This document shows, one piece after another, positions 1 through 7,370 of a stretch of DNA of 64,000 bases. The translations under genes and the position numbers were made by a program. Positions within the stretch are counted from its first letter, which is position 1. Every line of letters begins with the position of its first letter. The notes under the pieces were generated by a model that was not told the DNA's origin, did not search any database, and was given only the letters and a program-made list of their open reading frames with translations. The DNA is from Flavobacteriaceae bacterium (lineage in GTDB: Bacteria > Bacteroidota > Bacteroidia > Flavobacteriales > Flavobacteriaceae). Location: assembly GCA_947451525.1 (NCBI GenBank), contig CANFZM010000005.1:1-64000 (forward strand), read 5' to 3'.

Positions 1-75
1 AGAAGCAACCAAAAAATGGTCAATGCCAATCCAAAATTGGGGATTAATCCTCAACCAGTTCTTAACTATATATGA
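1..75 (+). CDS. C-terminal end of an unidentified gene entering from the left
   Basis: Frame 1 is open from the first base to a TGA at 73-75, giving 24 residues that end in QPVLNYI. A terminator-like hairpin follows directly at 81-120, which supports this being a real gene end. The fragment is too short to assign to a family, and no function is proposed. Confidence 0.45.
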   Translation, partial: RSNQKMVNANPKLGINPQPVLNYI

Positions 76-80
76 AAAAA

Positions 81-120
81 GGGTTCAACTTTAATTAAAA
101 AGTCAAACCCCTATATTTTT
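81..120 (+). terminator. Probable intrinsic terminator after the left-edge gene
   Basis: GGGTT at 81-85 and AACCC at 106-110 form the base of an imperfect hairpin. ACTT and AAGT arms close around TTAATTAA inside it, and a T-rich stretch ends at 120. Two mismatches in the stem keep confidence moderate. Confidence 0.45.
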
Positions 121-144
121 TAACTTACACACTTTTTAGGATAG

Positions 145-390
145 TGTCAATATTATAGTCAAAAAGTAAGTCAAAAAGTTGCCCTCGATTTTTTAAATGA
201 TTACAAAGTGACTTATAAAGCGTTACAGAAAAATCCTTTTTATCGATTTCACGATAACAATTATAGATTTATACCTTTTAGCAAATTTCCTTATATTGCT
301 TTTTTTATTCTTGACGAATCTAGTAAAACTGTTTTCTTAAATGCGGTATTTCATACTTCCCAAAACCCGAGTAAATTTCCAATAAAATAA
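145..390 (+). pseudogene. Truncated RelE/ParE-family toxin remnant
   Basis: The frame is open from 145, just after an in-frame TAG at 142-144, to a TAA at 388-390. The last 60 codons read like the C-terminal half of a RelE/ParE toxin: a KNPFYRFHDNNYR strand, then FPYIAFFILDE, then the typical ending NAVFHTSQNPSKFP. The N-terminal helices normally present in these roughly 95-100 residue proteins are absent, and the only nearby start is a GTG at 208. No antitoxin gene lies beside it. I read it as the leftover of a toxin-antitoxin locus, although a short expressed product from GTG 208 cannot be excluded. Confidence 0.6.
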
Positions 391-496
391 ACACGAATTT
401 TTTTATAAAATCTTTCTATTATGTTTTATTTAGAATTCATATTTAATTTTAATTTCAAAAATTCGTAATTCATAATTATTAATTCCTAATTGGCTT

Positions 497-504
497 TATC
501 TTTG
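497..504 (+). promoter_or_regulatory. -7 promoter element (TAnnTTTG) of the helicase gene
   Basis: TATCTTTG matches the Bacteroidetes -7 consensus and ends four bases before the ATG at 509. A transcript from it would be leaderless or nearly so. No convincing -33 TTG is seen at the usual spacing. Confidence 0.5.
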
Positions 505-508
505 CCAA

Positions 509-1852
509 ATGAATAATAATCCACACTCTACCAATTTACTATTAAATTTAGGAATTGAAAGTCTAAACGAAATGCAAGAAATGGCACAAGATGCCATTTT
601 GAATGATGCCAATATATTATTACTTTCCCCAACAGGTTCCGGAAAAACCTTGGCTTTTTTATTGCCAATTTTTGAAATGTTGCAACCCGAAATAAACACA
701 GTTCAATGTTTAATATTAGTTCCGTCTCGTGAATTGGGATTGCAAATTGAGCAGGTTTGGAAAAAAATGGGAACCGATTATAAAGTAAATGTTTGCTATG
801 GCGGACATTCTATTGATACCGAAATCAAAAATCTTTCCAATCCACCAGCAGTTTTAATAGGAACTCCTGGTCGAATTGCAGATCATATTGAAAGAGGTAC
901 TTTCAAAATAGATGCTATTCAAACTTTGGTTTTAGACGAATTTGATAAATCCTTGCAGTTGGGTTTCCACGAGCAAATGTCATTTATCATATCAAAATTA
1001 AATAAACTGAACAAACGAATTTTGGTTTCGGCAACTTCCGATATCGAAATTCCAAAATATACCCGAGTTGTAAATCCTACCGTTTTAGATTTTATTCCTA
1101 CCGAAGAAGTCAATTCTAATTTGACTTTGAAAATGGTAGTTTCTAAAGAAAAAGATAAAATCAATTCGCTTTTTAATTTGATTTGCTCGTTAAAATCGCA
1201 ATCGGCAATTATTTTTTGCAACCATAGAGACGCTGCCGAACGGATTAGCGATACACTAAACGAAAAAGGAATTTACTCTACCTATTATCATGGTGGAATG
1301 GATCAGGACGAACGCGAGCGTGCTTTAATTCAGTTTAGAAACGGAAGCGTGAGTTATTTAGTTACTACCGATTTAGCCGCACGTGGACTGGATATTCCAG
1401 AAATGAATCACGTAATTCATTACCATTTGCCATCCAAAGAAGACGAATTTACCCACAGAAACGGACGTACCGCAAGGATGTTGGCTTCTGGAACTGCTTA
1501 TATAGTGGCCCACGAGAGTGAGAAAAAAATGGATTATATAGATTATACAACTACGGTTTTGGATGTAGATAATGCGACAACTTTACCAAAGGCTCCCGAA
1601 TTTCAAACGATTTATGTGAGTGGTGGTAAGAAAAATAAATTAAACAAAATTGACATTGTAGGTTTCTTTTCTCAAAAAGGAAAATTAGAAAAAGGCGATT
1701 TAGGTTTGATTGAAGTAAAAGATTTCATTTCGTTTGCAGCCGTAAAATCTAAAAAAGTAAAAGAATTTTTAGGCAATATCCGAGATGAAAAAATGAAAGG
1801 GAAAAAGTTTAAAATTGAAGTAGCGCGTAAGGTTGTAAAGAAAGAGGAATAA
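509..1852 (+). CDS. DEAD-box ATP-dependent RNA helicase, DbpA-like
   Basis: The 447-residue protein unwinds or remodels RNA using ATP, probably in ribosome assembly. Visible helicase motifs are SPTGSGKT (40-47, motif I), VPSREL, TPGR, DEFD (143-146, motif II), SAT (174-176), ARGLDIP and HRNGRTAR (316-323, motif VI). Residues about 367-440 look like the DbpA C-terminal RNA-binding domain that targets 23S rRNA in E. coli DbpA. Motif II is DEFD rather than DEAD, and motif VI has N and A where HRIGRTGR is usual, a pattern I associate with a divergent Bacteroidetes branch. The gene stands alone behind its own -7 element. Family membership is secure; the rRNA substrate is inferred from the C-terminal domain. 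Confidence 0.9.
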   Translation: MNNNPHSTNLLLNLGIESLNEMQEMAQDAILNDANILLLSPTGSGKTLAFLLPIFEMLQPEINTVQCLILVPSRELGLQIEQVWKKMGTDYKVNVCYGGHSIDTEIKNLSNPPAVLIGTPGRIADHIERGTFKIDAIQTLVLDEFDKSLQLGFHEQMSFIISKLNKLNKRILVSATSDIEIPKYTRVVNPTVLDFIPTEEVNSNLTLKMVVSKEKDKINSLFNLICSLKSQSAIIFCNHRDAAERISDTLNEKGIYSTYYHGGMDQDERERALIQFRNGSVSYLVTTDLAARGLDIPEMNHVIHYHLPSKEDEFTHRNGRTARMLASGTAYIVAHESEKKMDYIDYTTTVLDVDNATTLPKAPEFQTIYVSGGKKNKLNKIDIVGFFSQKGKLEKGDLGLIEVKDFISFAAVKSKKVKEFLGNIRDEKMKGKKFKIEVARKVVKKEE

Positions 1853-1859
1853 AGTTATG

Positions 1860-1932
1860 CACCATCTTGTCATTCCGAAGCATGAGGAATCTCATAATGA
1901 GATGCTTCCTTCGTCAGCATGACAAGATGGTG
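1860..1932. repeat. Long intergenic inverted repeat, bidirectional terminator-like
   Basis: Thirteen-base arms at 1860-1872 and 1920-1932 are perfectly complementary. A second hairpin is nested inside (GAAGCAT 1877-1883 with ATGCTTC 1902-1908). It sits between the convergent helicase and coaD genes, so it may stop transcription from both sides. Its inner words (TCATTCCG, GGAATCTCAT) recur in degenerate form at 28771-28799 and 51243-51264, so it also belongs to a dispersed repeat family. Confidence 0.7.
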
Positions 1933-1938
1933 TAAAAA

Positions 1939-2391
1939 CTAAGTTCTCACCGAATCCGGTACTAAAACCGTATAATCTCCACCGTTTCTAATTACATCCC
2001 GAACGATACTCGAACTGATGAAAGAAGTTTTAGAAGCAGTTAATAAGAAAACGGTTTCTATTTTAGATAACAATCGGTTGGTGTGGGCAATGGCTTTTTC
2101 AAATTCAAAATCGGCAGGATTTCGCAAGCCACGAAGAATAAATTGTGCATTTTCTTTGTGACATAAATCAATAGTTAAACCTTCATAGGTAATGACTTTT
2201 ACTTTTGGTTCGTCTTTAAATGCCTCTTCAATAAAGCGTTTTCTATCTTCAAGAGAAAACATGTATTTTTTTTCGGCATTGATTCCGATTGCAACAATCA
2301 CTTCATCAAATAGAGAAATTCCTCTTTTTATGATGTCAAAATGACCATTCGTAATTGGATCAAATGATCCTGGAAATATTGCTTTTTTCAT
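1939..2391 (-). CDS. coaD: Phosphopantetheine adenylyltransferase
   Basis: This 150-residue enzyme transfers AMP from ATP to 4'-phosphopantetheine, giving dephospho-CoA, the penultimate step of coenzyme A synthesis. The nucleotidyltransferase signature GSFDPITNGH is at residues 8-17, and the second motif ISSSIVRD at about 125-132. The length is close to the family norm. It is the last gene of a minus-strand operon: its ATG shares one base with the TAA of the upstream zinc-ribbon gene (TAATG), suggesting translational coupling. The long inverted repeat at 1860-1932 lies just downstream and probably ends the transcript. Confidence 0.95.
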   Translation of the reverse strand: MKKAIFPGSFDPITNGHFDIIKRGISLFDEVIVAIGINAEKKYMFSLEDRKRFIEEAFKDEPKVKVITYEGLTIDLCHKENAQFILRGLRNPADFEFEKAIAHTNRLLSKIETVFLLTASKTSFISSSIVRDVIRNGGDYTVLVPDSVRT

Positions 2392-3002
2392 TAGTTTCTA
2401 GTTATTGCAAATATTTTTTCTTTCTTATAGGCATCTTGAATATCTTTATAACTCAAGGTTTCTTTTTCTGTTGTATAATTCTTTGCAACATCAATATCGT
2501 CTATTCCAGTAGATTTGTCTGTTTCGTAGTCGTTATCTGTAATGTAAACACTGTCTTTAGTTACTTTATCTACTCGAGCAGAAGTGAAATGGGCATCCGA
2601 TAATTTTATGGAATATACATCGCCAACTTTGGGACTTTTAATATATTGTGCTTCGTTTTTTTCGGTTTCATTAGATTTGTAAACGCCAAATCCTACTAAT
2701 GCTGCAATTACAAACAATCCAGAAAACATCCAAATAGGAAATTTTACAGGATTTTTTTCTTTCTCTCTTTGTAATTTAGTTTGAATACTTTCTGGCAATT
2801 CTTTTAATTCAAATGTTTTTTTACAAGAATTACATTCCGTTATTGTTATTTTCTTAAATGGGAAAATAGGAATCCAATAGATATGAGCATATTTGCCAAA
2901 TACACTGTAATTGAAGGATGAATTGGTTTCACAAGTTGGACAATCTACGTTGATTAATTGTCCGTTTTTTAAGTCGCTGGCTTTGGTTCCGTAAAATACC
3001 AT
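2391..3002 (-). CDS. Zinc-ribbon membrane protein, first of two paralogues
   Basis: The 203-residue protein has an N-terminal zinc ribbon (CPTC at 21-24, CNSC at 57-60), one strongly predicted transmembrane helix at about 89-108 and a roughly 90-residue polar C-terminal domain. There is no signal peptide, so the ribbon probably faces the cytoplasm. It closely resembles the next gene (3022-3630): ribbon spacing, helix position and the C-terminal motifs KDSVYITDNDYE and DIDVAKNYTT all have counterparts there. It lies between that paralogue (19-nt gap) and coaD (one-base overlap). I do not recognise a named family and propose no function. Confidence 0.85.
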   Translation of the reverse strand: MVFYGTKASDLKNGQLINVDCPTCETNSSFNYSVFGKYAHIYWIPIFPFKKITITECNSCKKTFELKELPESIQTKLQREKEKNPVKFPIWMFSGLFVIAALVGFGVYKSNETEKNEAQYIKSPKVGDVYSIKLSDAHFTSARVDKVTKDSVYITDNDYETDKSTGIDDIDVAKNYTTEKETLSYKDIQDAYKKEKIFAITRN

Positions 3003-3021
3003 AGTTTTTTTTTGTTTAAGG

Positions 3022-3630
3022 TTAGTTTCTTTTTATAGCAGTAATTTTACCATCTTGATATAAATGGTTTAAATCTTTTTTAGAATAATTACTTTTTTTA
3101 GTAGTGTAATTTTCTGCAATATTTATATCGTCTAAGTCGTAAGGTAAATCTACTTGGTAATCATTTTCGGTTGTGAAAATGCTGTCTTTCGTTTGTGCAT
3201 CAATTCTAAAAGTATAATAATATCCTTTAGAATCTTTCACATAATACACATCTTCTGTCTTTGGGTTTTGGATAAACAATTCCGTTTTTGAATCGGATTT
3301 AAAATAATAAAATATTCCGTAAGCCAAACAACAAAGTAGTGCAAAACTTCCAAAGTACATCCAAAGCGGATTTTTAAGATTATTATTTTCGGATGCTAGT
3401 TTAGAGATAGTATTTGCATCCAAATCTTGTAATTCAATTTCTTGATTGCAATTGGTACAATGCAAAGTTGCATATTTCTCTATAGGAAATAACGGAATAA
3501 AAGTAATTTGAGCATATTTACTATGAACTATATACTCTAAATTGGTAGCAGAATGACAAAGCGGACAAGTCACATTACGCGCTTCTCCTTTTTTAATTAT
3601 ACTGTCTCTGGTTCCAACTAATAGAATCAT
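3022..3630 (-). CDS. Zinc-ribbon membrane protein, second of two paralogues
   Basis: This 202-residue protein has the same architecture as its neighbour: CPLC at 22-25 and CTNC at 58-61, one transmembrane helix at about 89-109, and a C-terminal domain with TKDSIFTTENDYQ followed by DDINIAENYTT. The ATG lies three bases after the ddl stop codon, so it is very probably cotranscribed with ddl. The pair looks like a tandem duplication that has diverged. Binding of zinc or another metal by the four cysteines is inferred from spacing only. Function is unknown. Confidence 0.85.
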   Translation of the reverse strand: MILLVGTRDSIIKKGEARNVTCPLCHSATNLEYIVHSKYAQITFIPLFPIEKYATLHCTNCNQEIELQDLDANTISKLASENNNLKNPLWMYFGSFALLCCLAYGIFYYFKSDSKTELFIQNPKTEDVYYVKDSKGYYYTFRIDAQTKDSIFTTENDYQVDLPYDLDDINIAENYTTKKSNYSKKDLNHLYQDGKITAIKRN

Positions 3631-3633
3631 AAA

Positions 3634-4620
3634 TTATTTTTTCCAAATAGGTTTTCTCTGTAATGCTAAACTAATTTCGTTTTCTAACAAATTTCCCATT
3701 TCCAATTTAGCATAAGCGGCTTGTTGTGGAAAAATACTTTGAGGCGATAAACCTGGGTTAGTATTAATTTCAATAAAATGCGGAATATCATTCATTATAA
3801 TAAAATCGGTTCTCGAAAAACCACTCATTCCTAGGGATTCATATACTTTTTTGGCAGTTTCAATTACCTTGTTTTCTATTTCTTGCGATATTCTTGCCGG
3901 AGTAATTTCTTCAGATTTTCCTAGATATTTTGCTTCATAATCAAAGAAGGAATTTTGCGAAAGAATTTCGGTTATCCCTAAAACTTTAGTTTCTCCTTGG
4001 TATTTTAAAACACCAACCGAAACTTCGCGACCATTTAGATACGATTCAATTAAAATATCGTTGTCTTCTGCGAAAGCAAAATCTAATGCTTTTTGGAAAT
4101 CTTCTAAAGTAGTAACCATCGAAACTCCCAAGGAACTGCCAGATTGGTTTGGTTTTACAAAAAATGGAAGACCTAATTCGGCAGCAACTTGGTTTCCGTC
4201 AATAGCATCTCCTTTGGTTACATAAATCGAATTGGCTTTCGGAATATTAAATTTGGATAAAACCGAAAGGGTATCTCGTTTATTAAATGTCAATGCCGAT
4301 TGGTAAAAAGTACAACCCGTATAAGGTAAATCTACCAATTCCCAATAGGCTTGCATATGGCCGTCTTCGCCCGGAGTACCATGTATGGTATTGACTGCAA
4401 CTTCGAATTTTATGGTTTCATTGTCTTTAACAAAAGAAAAATCGGCTTTATTAATTGGATATTTTACACCCTCAACTAAGCAATACCATTCGTTTAATAG
4501 AATATGTATTTCAAAAGGTTGGTATTTAGATTTATCTAAATTATTCAATATTAATTGACCACTTCGCAAGGATATTACCGATTCTTCAGAATATCCGCCC
4601 ATAACTACGGCTACGTTCAT
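3634..4620 (-). CDS. ddl: D-alanine--D-alanine ligase
   Basis: The enzyme joins two D-alanines with ATP to make the dipeptide for peptidoglycan precursors, in the cytoplasm. The N-terminus VAVVMGGYSEE, the segment HGTPGEDG and the ATP-grasp core (FVKPNQSGSSLGV, then IEINTNPGLSPQS near the C-terminus) are typical of Ddl. I start it at the ATG at 4620, giving 328 residues that begin MNVAVVMGG. An ATG 39 bases further upstream would add a cysteine-rich stretch foreign to the family. It leads a four-gene operon: ddl, two zinc-ribbon proteins, coaD. Confidence 0.95.
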   Translation of the reverse strand: MNVAVVMGGYSEESVISLRSGQLILNNLDKSKYQPFEIHILLNEWYCLVEGVKYPINKADFSFVKDNETIKFEVAVNTIHGTPGEDGHMQAYWELVDLPYTGCTFYQSALTFNKRDTLSVLSKFNIPKANSIYVTKGDAIDGNQVAAELGLPFFVKPNQSGSSLGVSMVTTLEDFQKALDFAFAEDNDILIESYLNGREVSVGVLKYQGETKVLGITEILSQNSFFDYEAKYLGKSEEITPARISQEIENKVIETAKKVYESLGMSGFSRTDFIIMNDIPHFIEINTNPGLSPQSIFPQQAAYAKLEMGNLLENEISLALQRKPIWKK

Positions 4621-4659
4621 TGAGGATTTTATTTTAATTACTATACAAAAATAGCACAA

Positions 4660-4686
4660 TTGTTGAAACTAAAAATTATATCTTTG
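4660..4686 (+). promoter_or_regulatory. Promoter of the PASTA-rluD operon
   Basis: TATCTTTG at 4679-4686 matches the -7 consensus, with a TTG at 4660-4662 acting as a possible -33 element (16-nt spacing). The ATG follows 17 bases later at 4704. The region is shared with the divergent ddl start at 4620. Confidence 0.55.
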
Positions 4687-4703
4687 CGATAAATACTAAA
4701 TTT

Positions 4704-5327
4704 ATGAGTTTTAAAAAATATCTTACCAGTAAAGTTTTCGTTGCCCAAGTTTTGGCAGCCATGGCTATAGTGGCAGTAATTGCTTTTTTGTTTTTTCATT
4801 GGATAACTTTTGTAACCAATCATGGTAATGAAATAACAGTTCCAAATTTGGCAAAATTAAACGAAGACCAAGTAGAAGAAAAATTAAACGAACTCGATTT
4901 AGACTACGAAATCATTGACACGGTAGATTATAATCCGAATTTTCCTAAACTAACCGTAGTACAACAAGAGCCAACTGCGGGGTCTAAAGTTAAAGGAGGA
5001 AGAACTATTTATTTAAAATTAAACGCTTCTACTTTTAAGATGGTTGCAGTGCCCGATTTAATTGAAAAAACCTACCGTCAAGCCGTTCCAACTTTAAAAG
5101 CCATTGGACTTCAAGAAGGTACTATAAAATACATCCCTTACATAGGTAAAGATATGGTGCTAGAAATGTGGATGAACGGAAAGAAAATAAAACCCGGAAC
5201 TAAAGTTTTAAAAGCATCCAAAATAGATTTAGTGCTTGGAGACGGAAAAATTGTTTTTGACGATACCCAATTAGACTCTATTCCGAATACCGAAATGCCA
5301 AAAGATACCATCCCAAATGAACAATAA
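4704..5327 (+). CDS. Membrane-anchored PASTA-domain protein
   Basis: The 207-residue protein has a short cytoplasmic N-terminus, one transmembrane helix at about 14-34, and two PASTA repeats (about 41-108 and 113-178), followed by a polar tail. PASTA domains bind muropeptide or beta-lactam-like ligands and normally occur on Ser/Thr kinases or penicillin-binding proteins. Here there is no kinase or transpeptidase domain, so this is a stand-alone PASTA protein facing the periplasm. It overlaps rluD by 11 bases, and it is divergent from ddl, another peptidoglycan gene. A cell-wall sensing role is inference. Confidence 0.85.
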   Translation: MSFKKYLTSKVFVAQVLAAMAIVAVIAFLFFHWITFVTNHGNEITVPNLAKLNEDQVEEKLNELDLDYEIIDTVDYNPNFPKLTVVQQEPTAGSKVKGGRTIYLKLNASTFKMVAVPDLIEKTYRQAVPTLKAIGLQEGTIKYIPYIGKDMVLEMWMNGKKIKPGTKVLKASKIDLVLGDGKIVFDDTQLDSIPNTEMPKDTIPNEQ

Positions 5328-6357
5328 TAGTAATTTGCAAGAACCCGAAGAAGAACTTTTTGAACATTACAGATTTGATGTACCCAAAGGGCAGGCATTT
5401 TTAAGAATTGATAAATATTTGATGTTGATGGTTCCCAATGCCACACGAAATAAGATTCAAAATGCTGCTACTAATGGTGATATTTATGTGAATGATGTTA
5501 CAGTAAAATCCAATTACAAAGTAAAACCATTAGACGTAATTCGTATATTATTATCCCATCCACCTTTTGAAAATAGGGTAGATCCTGAAGACATTCCGTT
5601 AAATATTGTCTACGAAGATGATGCCTTATTGTTAATCAATAAACCTGCAAATTTTGTAGTACATCCCGGACACGGAAATTACACTGGTACTTTGGTGAAT
5701 GCCTTGGCTTTCCATTTTGAAAACCTGCCTTTAAACAGTTCCGAACGACCTGGATTGGTGCATCGAATAGATAAAGATACCACTGGGCTTTTGGTTGTTG
5801 CCAAAACCGAAGCGGCAATGACGCATTTGGCAAAGCAATTTGAAGATAAAACTTCCGAAAGAGAATATATTGCCCTAGTTTGGGGTAATGTAAAAGAGGA
5901 GGAAGGTACCATCACTGGAAACATTGCCCGTCACGTAAAAGACAGAATGCAAATGTCGGTTTTTGCCGATCCCGAAATAGGAAAGCATGCCGTAACGCAT
6001 TATAAAGTTTTGGAGCGTTTTGGTTATGTAACTTTAATTTCTTGCAAATTAGAAACGGGTAGAACGCATCAAATTCGTGTGCACCTAAAACACATAGGGC
6101 ATACCTTATTTAATGACGAACGTTATGGTGGAAATTTAATTTTAAAAGGAACCACCTTTACCAAATACAAACAGTTTATTGATAATTGTTTCAAAACCTT
6201 ACCACGCCAAGCATTGCACGCCAAAACTTTAGGTTTTGTGCATCCCGTAACTGGAGAAATGATGCGATTTGACACCGAAATACCCAAAGACATGGCCGAT
6301 TGTATTGAGAAATGGAGAAATTATTCCAAATCGAATGCTGCCGAAGAGGAGGAATAG
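5317..6357 (+). CDS. rluD: 23S rRNA pseudouridine synthase, RluD type
   Basis: The 346-residue enzyme isomerises uridines to pseudouridine in helix 69 of 23S rRNA, if it acts like E. coli RluD. An S4 RNA-binding domain spans about 18-80 and the RluA-family catalytic domain follows. The active-site motif HRIDKDTTG is at 149-157 with the catalytic aspartate at 152. GRTHQIRVHL near residue 250 is the second conserved block. It begins inside the PASTA gene with an 11-base overlap, so the two are probably coupled. The exact target sites cannot be told from sequence, but RluD is the best subfamily match. Confidence 0.9.
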   Translation: MNNNSNLQEPEEELFEHYRFDVPKGQAFLRIDKYLMLMVPNATRNKIQNAATNGDIYVNDVTVKSNYKVKPLDVIRILLSHPPFENRVDPEDIPLNIVYEDDALLLINKPANFVVHPGHGNYTGTLVNALAFHFENLPLNSSERPGLVHRIDKDTTGLLVVAKTEAAMTHLAKQFEDKTSEREYIALVWGNVKEEEGTITGNIARHVKDRMQMSVFADPEIGKHAVTHYKVLERFGYVTLISCKLETGRTHQIRVHLKHIGHTLFNDERYGGNLILKGTTFTKYKQFIDNCFKTLPRQALHAKTLGFVHPVTGEMMRFDTEIPKDMADCIEKWRNYSKSNAAEEEE

Positions 6358-6380
6358 AATTCCTGCATGGTCTTTTTTGA

Positions 6381-6500
6381 CCTTGTAGGTATTTTGAATA
6401 TAATTCATTTGAATTAGTAAGTAATTATCTTTCTGGTGTTTACAATGTTATTGTTAACCAAGGAGAAAATACAAAAACACTTCGTGTGATTAAGAAATAA
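6381..6500 (+). pseudogene. Orphan C-terminal fragment of a T9SS-exported protein
   Basis: After an in-frame TGA at 6378-6380 the frame is open to a TAA at 6498-6500. The last 25 residues, from NYLSGVYNVIV to TLRVIKK, match the end of a type A T9SS sorting domain. No start codon or upstream cargo domain remains, so this is the tail of a deleted gene. A strong terminator follows at once, as expected for a genuine old gene end. Confidence 0.6.
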
Positions 6501-6510
6501 TACCTTTTTA

Positions 6511-6557
6511 TTAATTTTAAAACGCCTTTTCAGAAATGAAAAGGCGTTTAAAATTAA
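6511..6557. terminator. Strong hairpin terminator, bidirectional
   Basis: AAACGCCTTTTC (6520-6531) pairs with GAAAAGGCGTTT (6538-6549), and flanking TTAATTTT/AAAATTAA arms extend the stem to about 20 bp with one bulge. It follows the rluD operon and the T9SS remnant. Confidence 0.75.
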
Positions 6558-6844
6558 TACCAATTTCTGTTCAAAATAGTCCGCTCCTCAAAGCCTTTTT
6601 AAAAAATGTAAATAATGTGATTCTAGGATGCACAGCAAAATCCGCTAGTCGAAGACTTCCCAAAAATGCTAATAATGTTCAATTCTAGAATGCACAGCAT
6701 TAAAGATGAAATTTTGCTGTCAGGTCTTATTCACATTACACAACAGACCCAACTTAGTAAGAATATTTATTTTTAAAGTACACTTTGGAGATCGGGATTA
6801 AATGTAAATAATTTCGAGTTTGTTGATTTTAGCAAAAAATGTAA
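6558..6844. other. Gene-free stretch with a degenerate 36-38 bp direct repeat
   Basis: No ORF here looks real. Copies at 6602-6637 and 6662-6699 share AATAATGT and then ATTCTAG(G/A)ATGCACAGCA, with about 80% identity by eye. The rest shows no recognisable gene, RNA or mobile element. It looks like decayed sequence between the rluD operon and the first accessory island. Confidence 0.4.
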
Positions 6845-7207
6845 TTATAAACCACGAGAACTTAACTGTTTGCATTGTTTATCATAGGTATAAATATAAC
6901 TACCCTTTTGGATATTAAACGAGCTACCACCTACATTTTTGAATTTGTCAGAACTATTGATGCTCATAGAACTAATTTGTCTTGAATTATAATCATATAC
7001 ATAAATAAAACTCCCTTTTTTTATTATAAAAAAAGAAGCTCCCATCCCTAAATATTCATCGGTGCTATTAATACCCATAGACGACAACTGTTTATTGCTT
7101 TCTCCATAAACGTATAAGTAGCTTCCTTTTTGTTGAACATCTGATATTTGTGCCTTTGATACCCCAAACGTTAGTAACATTGTTGCTAAAAATAATAATT
7201 TTTTCAT
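6845..7207 (-). CDS. Small exported protein made of three internal repeats
   Basis: This 120-residue protein has a signal peptide (about 1-19, ending SKAQ) and then three repeats of about 40 residues. Each repeat follows the pattern KGS(Y/F)(L/I)Y(V/T)YD, a short linker, Q(L/I)SS(M/R)(G/S)(I/L), and where complete N(S/T)(S/T)(D)-x-(Y/F). The repeats suggest a small beta-rich exported protein. The words EYLGMG and SMGI also occur in the next gene (7371-8471), hinting at shared ancestry. It is the last gene of the first accessory island. I do not recognise a family and give no function. Confidence 0.75.
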   Translation of the reverse strand: MKKLLFLATMLLTFGVSKAQISDVQQKGSYLYVYGESNKQLSSMGINSTDEYLGMGASFFIIKKGSFIYVYDYNSRQISSMSINSSDKFKNVGGSSFNIQKGSYIYTYDKQCKQLSSRGL

Positions 7208-7370
7208 TTTTTTAAATTAATTTGTTATCCCTACTCTTCAGGATTTTCAGGTTACTCCTTTTATTATTATGGATTTCTAAATTTCTTTATTTTTGTAATT
7301 ACTTAGTGGATAGCTTCTTTATATCCTTTATTTCATTTGAGGTTAAATAGTTTTATAGTTTTGAATTGTT

